From positions 1 through 9,020 of the forward strand of contig QHMQ01000017.1 of the NCBI GenBank assembly GCA_003217835.1: 9,020 nucleotides of DNA, written 5' to 3'. This DNA comes from Verrucomicrobiota bacterium. Its GTDB lineage: Bacteria; Verrucomicrobiota; Verrucomicrobiia; Chthoniobacterales; UBA10450. A model generated the notes under the pieces. It searched no databases. It was not told the DNA's origin and worked only from the letters and a program-made list of their open reading frames with translations. A program made the position numbers and the translations under genes. Below are positions 6,147 through 9,020 of this stretch, piece by piece; the first letter of the stretch is position 1, and every line of letters starts with the position of its first letter.

Positions 6147-7046
6147 ATGGCAACCATCCACGTTAATCGCGGCGGCACGAGCCTCGGCACATTTTCCGAA
6201 GAGGATGTGCGCGCGGGGCTTCGCTCCGGACGCTTTGCAGGAACCGATCTCGGCTGGCGCGAAGGAATGGCCAGTTGGCAGTCGCTCTCACAATTTTCCG
6301 AATTCGCGGCCGATATGCCAAGCGGCGCGCCAACGCCACCGCCATCAGCACCACCGCCACCTGCGATATTGACAACCACGCCTGCGCCCGCTGGATCAGA
6401 AACTCCCCCGACGCGCAGCGGACTGCCATGGGACGAGCGACAAACCAAAGGATTGTTGAACGCGTTTATTGAAACGTTGCAGATGGTATTGAGCAAACCG
6501 GTTGCCGCGTTCACCGCGATGAAACGCGAGGGAGGTCTGGGCGAGCCGCTTCTCTACGCGGTCATTGGTGGAACTTTCGGCGGGGTATTTGCAGTCACTT
6601 ACAATTTTGCTCTTCGATTATTCACACCATTTGGGGACAGGCAAGGCGCCGTGGCACATCTTTTCGGCGGCCTCGGCTGGATTTTCCTCTTGGTCCTGAC
6701 ACCGCTCTTTGTGGCGATTGGAATGTTTGTTGCCTCGGCAATTCTTCACGTCTGCCTGATGATTGTCGGCGGCGCAAAGCAGTCATTTGAGACTACGTTC
6801 CGGGTAGTTTGCTTCGCGGAAGGATCGGCCAGCCCGCTTCTTGTCATTCCGTTCTGTGGCGGATTCATCGTTGGGATTTGGAAAATTGTCCTTTATTGCA
6901 TTGGACTAGCGCGTGCTCATGAAACCGACACCGGCCGCGCCGTGATCGCCGTGCTGTTGCCCTTGATTGTTTGCTGCGGCGGCATTATTTTTCTCATCGC
7001 GATGATGTTCGGCGGGTTGGGCGCTTGGAACGCATCGCAGCATTGA
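6147..7046 (+). CDS. GYF_2-Yip1 fusion membrane protein
   Basis: The 299-residue product has three parts. Residues 1-50 match the bacterial GYF_2 (GYF domain 2) pattern: a short strand, LGTFSEEDVRAGLRSGRF, then DLGWREGMASWQSLSQF. Residues 57-93 are a Pro/Ala/Thr-rich linker with PPPP runs. Residues 103-290 form a Yip1-like membrane domain opening with FIETLQMVLSKPVAAF, a typical Yip1 entry, with hydrophobic segments around 133-158, 173-208, 226-256 and 264-289. GYF domains bind proline-rich peptides in eukaryotes; the bacterial domain is mostly seen tethered to membrane segments and its ligand is unknown. The domain order suggests a cytoplasmic N-terminal sensor or adaptor on a membrane anchor. 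ATG 6147 is chosen because the domain starts right there; no strong RBS is visible. The DUF2752 gene begins 11 bp after the stop, so the two are probably co-transcribed and perhaps partners. Confidence 0.85.
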   Translation: MATIHVNRGGTSLGTFSEEDVRAGLRSGRFAGTDLGWREGMASWQSLSQFSEFAADMPSGAPTPPPSAPPPPAILTTTPAPAGSETPPTRSGLPWDERQTKGLLNAFIETLQMVLSKPVAAFTAMKREGGLGEPLLYAVIGGTFGGVFAVTYNFALRLFTPFGDRQGAVAHLFGGLGWIFLLVLTPLFVAIGMFVASAILHVCLMIVGGAKQSFETTFRVVCFAEGSASPLLVIPFCGGFIVGIWKIVLYCIGLARAHETDTGRAVIAVLLPLIVCCGGIIFLIAMMFGGLGAWNASQH

Positions 7047-7057
7047 TTCCTGGGAAG

Positions 7058-7480
7058 ATGCAGCTTTGCTCTCGGCGGCTTGCTCCCGGTGAGATCGACC
7101 ACGAACTTATCTGGCTGAGCGTTTCGCTGGGTTCGGTGGCCGTGGCGGCAATTTGGTTTGCACTCGGTTTGCCGTGGCCACGTTGTCTGTTTCACGATCT
7201 TACCGGTCGTCCCTGCGTGACGTGCGGAATGACGCGTTCAGCCATTCAATTTTTTCACGGACATTTTCTCGCCGCTCTGCGATGGAATCCGCTCGTCTTT
7301 GTCGCTCTGTGCGGATTGTCGATCTTTAATCTCTACGGATTCGTCGTTCTCGTAACACGCGTTCCGCGCTTGCGGCTGGCAAATTTTACGCGCAGGGAAA
7401 AAAGTGTCGCGCGTTATCTAACGGTTGCTTTGTTCACGCTCAATTGGATTTACTTGCTGGCGCACTGGCGGAATTTCTAA
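7058..7480 (+). CDS. DUF2752 family membrane protein
   Basis: Starting at ATG 7058 the product has 140 residues. Residues 43-78 carry the DUF2752 signature: CLFHDLTGRPCVTCGMTR (43-60), then FFHGHF, ALRWNP. The CxxCGxTR core with Cys53 and Cys56, the HGH and the NP are conserved in the family. Hydrophobic segments lie at about 17-38, 72-99 and 119-135, so it is a small inner-membrane protein. The family has no established function; the Cys pair suggests metal or redox chemistry, which is inference. The frame is open further upstream to a TTG at 6971, but that would overlap the previous gene by 76 bp and add residues unlike the family. GGGAAG directly before the ATG is poorly spaced as an RBS, so translation may be coupled to the GYF_2-Yip1 gene. 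Confidence 0.85.
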   Translation: MQLCSRRLAPGEIDHELIWLSVSLGSVAVAAIWFALGLPWPRCLFHDLTGRPCVTCGMTRSAIQFFHGHFLAALRWNPLVFVALCGLSIFNLYGFVVLVTRVPRLRLANFTRREKSVARYLTVALFTLNWIYLLAHWRNF

Positions 7481-7500
7481 TCGTGAATTGAGCGGCCCTT

Positions 7501-7528
7501 GGCTCCTGCCGAAAGTGGCGGCGGAGCC
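7501..7528. repeat. Bulged 10-bp hairpin after the DUF2752 gene
   Basis: GGCTCC-T-GCCG (7501-7511) pairs with CGGC-GGAGCC (7519-7528), leaving one bulged T and a 7-nt loop AAAGTGG, 20 bp after the DUF2752 stop. A short TTTT occurs only 9 nt further on, so if it ends transcription it does so imperfectly. The strength of the pairing and its place at the end of a two-gene unit favour a terminator or 3'-end stabiliser. Confidence 0.6.
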
Positions 7529-7625
7529 GCAAAATGTTTTAGCATCGCCGGACGAGCGGCCCAATCCACCTGTTGCATCGCTTCCGTCGAAACGGTGCGA
7601 TTTGCCTAACGAGCCAGCGTTCGGC

Positions 7626-7793
7626 CTACGTCATCATCCGCCGCGCCGCAATGCGCTTGAATGAATGCGCTGGGATCAACCCAGCCGCGGGTGTCTTCGC
7701 GATAGCCGGGCCAATGAACGGAGTGATGAATTCGCGCATTTCGAAATGGAGATAGGCAAAGGCGGTCATGCTCAGCGCGATCCATTTTTTCAT
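7626..7793 (-). CDS. Doubtful small ORF with a signal-like N-terminus
   Basis: ATG at 7793-7791 opens a 55-codon frame that starts MKKWIALSMTAFAYLHFEM and ends in a basic stretch (KRIAARRMMT). The Met-Lys-Lys opening and following hydrophobic residues look like an export signal or a single membrane segment, but I recognise no family and see no Shine-Dalgarno site. A second minus-strand frame across the same bases (7606-7887) is also open, so this may be chance or a decayed gene. It is offered because it lies in a 517-bp gap without any better gene. Confidence 0.25.
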   Translation of the reverse strand: MKKWIALSMTAFAYLHFEMREFITPFIGPAIAKTPAAGLIPAHSFKRIAARRMMT

Positions 7794-7794
7794 T

Positions 7795-8000
7795 GATTAG
7801 CCGCGAATTGACACGAAGTGACCGGAACTGAAGCATGGAAACGTCGAAGCACGAATGTCGACGTCCCAAGGAATGACAAAATGACAAATGTCGAACAAAC
7901 TGCGACGGTCCCGTTCGATCATTTAAGCTTGGTTATTGATTCGTCATTTCGTCATTCGGATTTCGTCATTTTATCTATTGGTGTTTATTCGTGGTTAATG
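7795..8000. repeat. Nested inverted-repeat module B, ending at the epimerase start
   Basis: The ends are imperfect inverted repeats: GATTAGCCGCGAATTGACAC (7795-7814) matches the complement of 7981-8000 at 15 of 20 positions. The right end includes the ATG of the epimerase gene. Inside, the left half holds CGAAGCACGAATGTCGA (7845-7861) and AATGACAAAATGACAAATGTCGAA (7872-7895 region, two AATGACAAA units). The right half holds three TTCGTCATT copies (7940-7948, 7948-7956, 7962-7970). The same unit builds module A, and the 17-bp word at 7845-7861 is the exact complement of 5357-5373. There is no ORF for a transposase, so a non-autonomous or REP-like repeat is the simplest reading. Confidence 0.8.
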
Positions 8001-8954
8001 AGGATTCTTGTCACAGGCGGCGCTGGTTTTATCGGCTCCCATCTGGTCGAAAAACTACTCGCGGCTGGGCACAAGGTCGCCATCCTCGATGACTTTAACG
8101 ATTTTTACGATCCACAAGTCAAACGCGACAACATCGCCGCGGTTTCAAAAGATACCGCCATTCACCATGTCGATCTTCGGGACAGCGCCGCAGCGCGAAA
8201 CGTATTTCATCGTGAAAAATTTGAGACGATTGTGCATTTGGCCGCGCGTGCCGGTGTTCGCCCATCGATTCAGTACCCCCAACTTTATTACGACACAAAT
8301 GTCAGCGGTACCTTGCATCTGCTCGACGCTGCCCGCGTAACCGGGGTTGAGCGATTCATCTTTGCGTCGAGCTCATCCGTTTACGGCATTTCAAAAACGG
8401 TTCCATTCTCGGAAGATCAACATCTCACTCAGACACTTAGCCCTTACGCCGCGACAAAAATTGCTGGCGAGTTTTTGTGTTCGACGTTCTCTCATCTTTA
8501 TCAAATGCGCGTGGTCGCGTTGCGTTATTTCACCGTTTACGGTCCACGGCAACGGCCCGATCTGGCGATCCATCAGTTCACGCGACGCATTTATGCCGGC
8601 CAGCCGATCGATCAATTCGGCGATGGCACGACGCGGCGCGACTACACTTACATCGACGATGTGATTCAAGGCACGATGGCGGCGCTGGACTACGACGGGT
8701 CGCCTTTCGACATCTTCAATCTCGGCGAGAGCGAGACTATTCAGCTTAAGGACTTGATCGCTGCAATTGAGAAAGCGCTTGGCAAAAAAGCAAAGCTCAA
8801 TCGTTTGCCTGAGCAACCTGGAGACATGCCGCTGACCTGTGCGGACATTTCGAAAGCAAGAAAATTACTCGGTTACAATCCAGCAACGCCATTCAGAGAC
8901 GGATTGCCGCGATTCATCGATTGGTTTTTGCGGATGACACATCGACAATTGTAG
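7998..8954 (+). CDS. NAD-dependent nucleotide-sugar epimerase, UDP-glucuronate 4-epimerase-like
   Basis: The 318-residue protein is an extended short-chain dehydrogenase/reductase. MRILVTGGAGFIGSHL (1-16) gives the Rossmann GxxGxxG site for NAD, DD at 31-32 should hold the cofactor ribose, and SSSSVYG (124-130) plus Y150xxxK154 (PYAATK) supply the catalytic Ser/Tyr/Lys. ARAGVRPSIQYPQLYYDTN (83-101), RYFTVYGPRQRPDLA (176-190) and FGDGTTRRDYTYIDDV (207-222) follow the UDP-glucuronate 4-epimerase pattern (CapI type), which makes UDP-galacturonate for surface polysaccharides. UDP-glucose 4-epimerase or a dTDP-sugar enzyme cannot be excluded by eye. ATG 7998 is preferred because the Rossmann strand begins there; the frame runs 60 codons further upstream through repeat module B, which is not coding. 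No strong RBS is seen. Another gene appears to start 14 bp after the stop. Confidence 0.93.
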   Translation: MRILVTGGAGFIGSHLVEKLLAAGHKVAILDDFNDFYDPQVKRDNIAAVSKDTAIHHVDLRDSAAARNVFHREKFETIVHLAARAGVRPSIQYPQLYYDTNVSGTLHLLDAARVTGVERFIFASSSSVYGISKTVPFSEDQHLTQTLSPYAATKIAGEFLCSTFSHLYQMRVVALRYFTVYGPRQRPDLAIHQFTRRIYAGQPIDQFGDGTTRRDYTYIDDVIQGTMAALDYDGSPFDIFNLGESETIQLKDLIAAIEKALGKKAKLNRLPEQPGDMPLTCADISKARKLLGYNPATPFRDGLPRFIDWFLRMTHRQL

Positions 8955-8966
8955 GATCGACAATTG
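8941..8966 (+). repeat. 11-bp direct repeat across the epimerase stop codon
   Basis: ATCGACAATTG occurs at 8941-8951 and again at 8956-8966, 15 nt apart. The first copy is the last sense codons of the epimerase; the TAG stop lies between the copies; the second ends 2 nt before the next ATG. It looks like a small local duplication at the gene junction. Confidence 0.7.
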
Positions 8967-8968
8967 CC

Positions 8969-9020
8969 ATGCCTGCAACACCAGAGAGCTTGCCGTTCGA
9001 TCAGCGCGCCTGCTTTGTTG
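8969..9020 (+). CDS. Start of a further gene, cut by the window edge
   Basis: ATG at 8969 opens a frame of 17 full codons to the edge, MPATPESLPFDQRACFV, with no stop. It begins 14 bp after the epimerase stop on the same strand, so co-transcription is likely and a role in sugar or envelope metabolism would fit. Too little is present to name a family. There is no clear RBS, and the frame is also open upstream through the end of the epimerase gene, so the start is tentative. Confidence 0.4.
   Translation, partial: MPATPESLPFDQRACFV

Noticed and set aside
7818..7997. 60-residue N-terminal extension of the epimerase
   Set aside because: It translates repeat module B; the Rossmann fold begins exactly at ATG 7998.
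1..9020. tRNA, rRNA, riboswitch, phage or toxin-antitoxin and defence genes
   Set aside because: No cloverleaf, rRNA signature, integrase, transposase, nuclease/helicase or toxin-antitoxin pattern was recognised on either strand by reading; a covariance-model scan was not possible.

Overview
This 9-kb window reads as an ordinary stretch of bacterial chromosome with dense genes, moderate to high G+C and mostly envelope or housekeeping functions. No phage, plasmid, transposase, rRNA, tRNA or CRISPR is visible. A soil-type Verrucomicrobia genome (Chthoniobacterales-like) is my best guess. It rests on the Gly/Tyr-rich exported mini-protein, the GYF_2-Yip1 plus DUF2752 pair, weak Shine-Dalgarno sites and CGAATGACGAA-type intergenic repeats. 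This is inference; no marker gene is present to prove it.

Layout, left to right. (1) Minus strand, 1-766: the N-terminal 255 codons of an exported secretory-lipase-family alpha/beta hydrolase that runs off the left edge. (2) Plus strand, 1137-1461: a free-standing unit encoding an 86-residue exported Gly/Tyr/His-rich protein, with a clear ribosome binding site and a textbook intrinsic terminator. (3) Plus strand, 1788-3532: a PAP2 lipid phosphatase followed by a multi-pass membrane protein of the LPG-synthase-TM/HpnL group, plausibly one lipid-handling unit. (4) Minus strand, 5188-3364: a UPF0173 metallo-beta-lactamase-fold hydrolase, then a kinase-fold protein (WaaP/Kdo-kinase or APH-like) whose 3' end overlaps the HpnL-like gene by 169 bp tail to tail. 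(5) Plus strand, 5393-6028: an AlkA-type DNA glycosylase, divergent from the hydrolase. (6) Plus strand, 6147-7480: a GYF_2-Yip1 membrane protein and a DUF2752 membrane protein, 11 bp apart. (7) 7481-7997: a gene-poor stretch with a strong hairpin, one doubtful small minus-strand ORF and a nested inverted repeat. (8) Plus strand, 7998-8954: a UDP-glucuronate 4-epimerase-like SDR enzyme, followed after 14 bp by the first 17 codons of another gene.

Much of the window concerns the cell envelope: lipid phosphatase, possible lipid flippase, sugar or lipid kinase, nucleotide-sugar epimerase and exported proteins. Only the PAP2/HpnL-like, hydrolase/kinase, GYF_2-Yip1/DUF2752 and epimerase/next-gene pairs look like operons.

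The most unusual non-coding signal is a pair of related inverted-repeat modules (5252-5378 and 7795-8000). Both are built from AATGACGAA/TTCGTCATT units, they share a 17-bp exact word in opposite orientation, and each lies directly before a start codon. I see no convincing new defence or enzymatic system.
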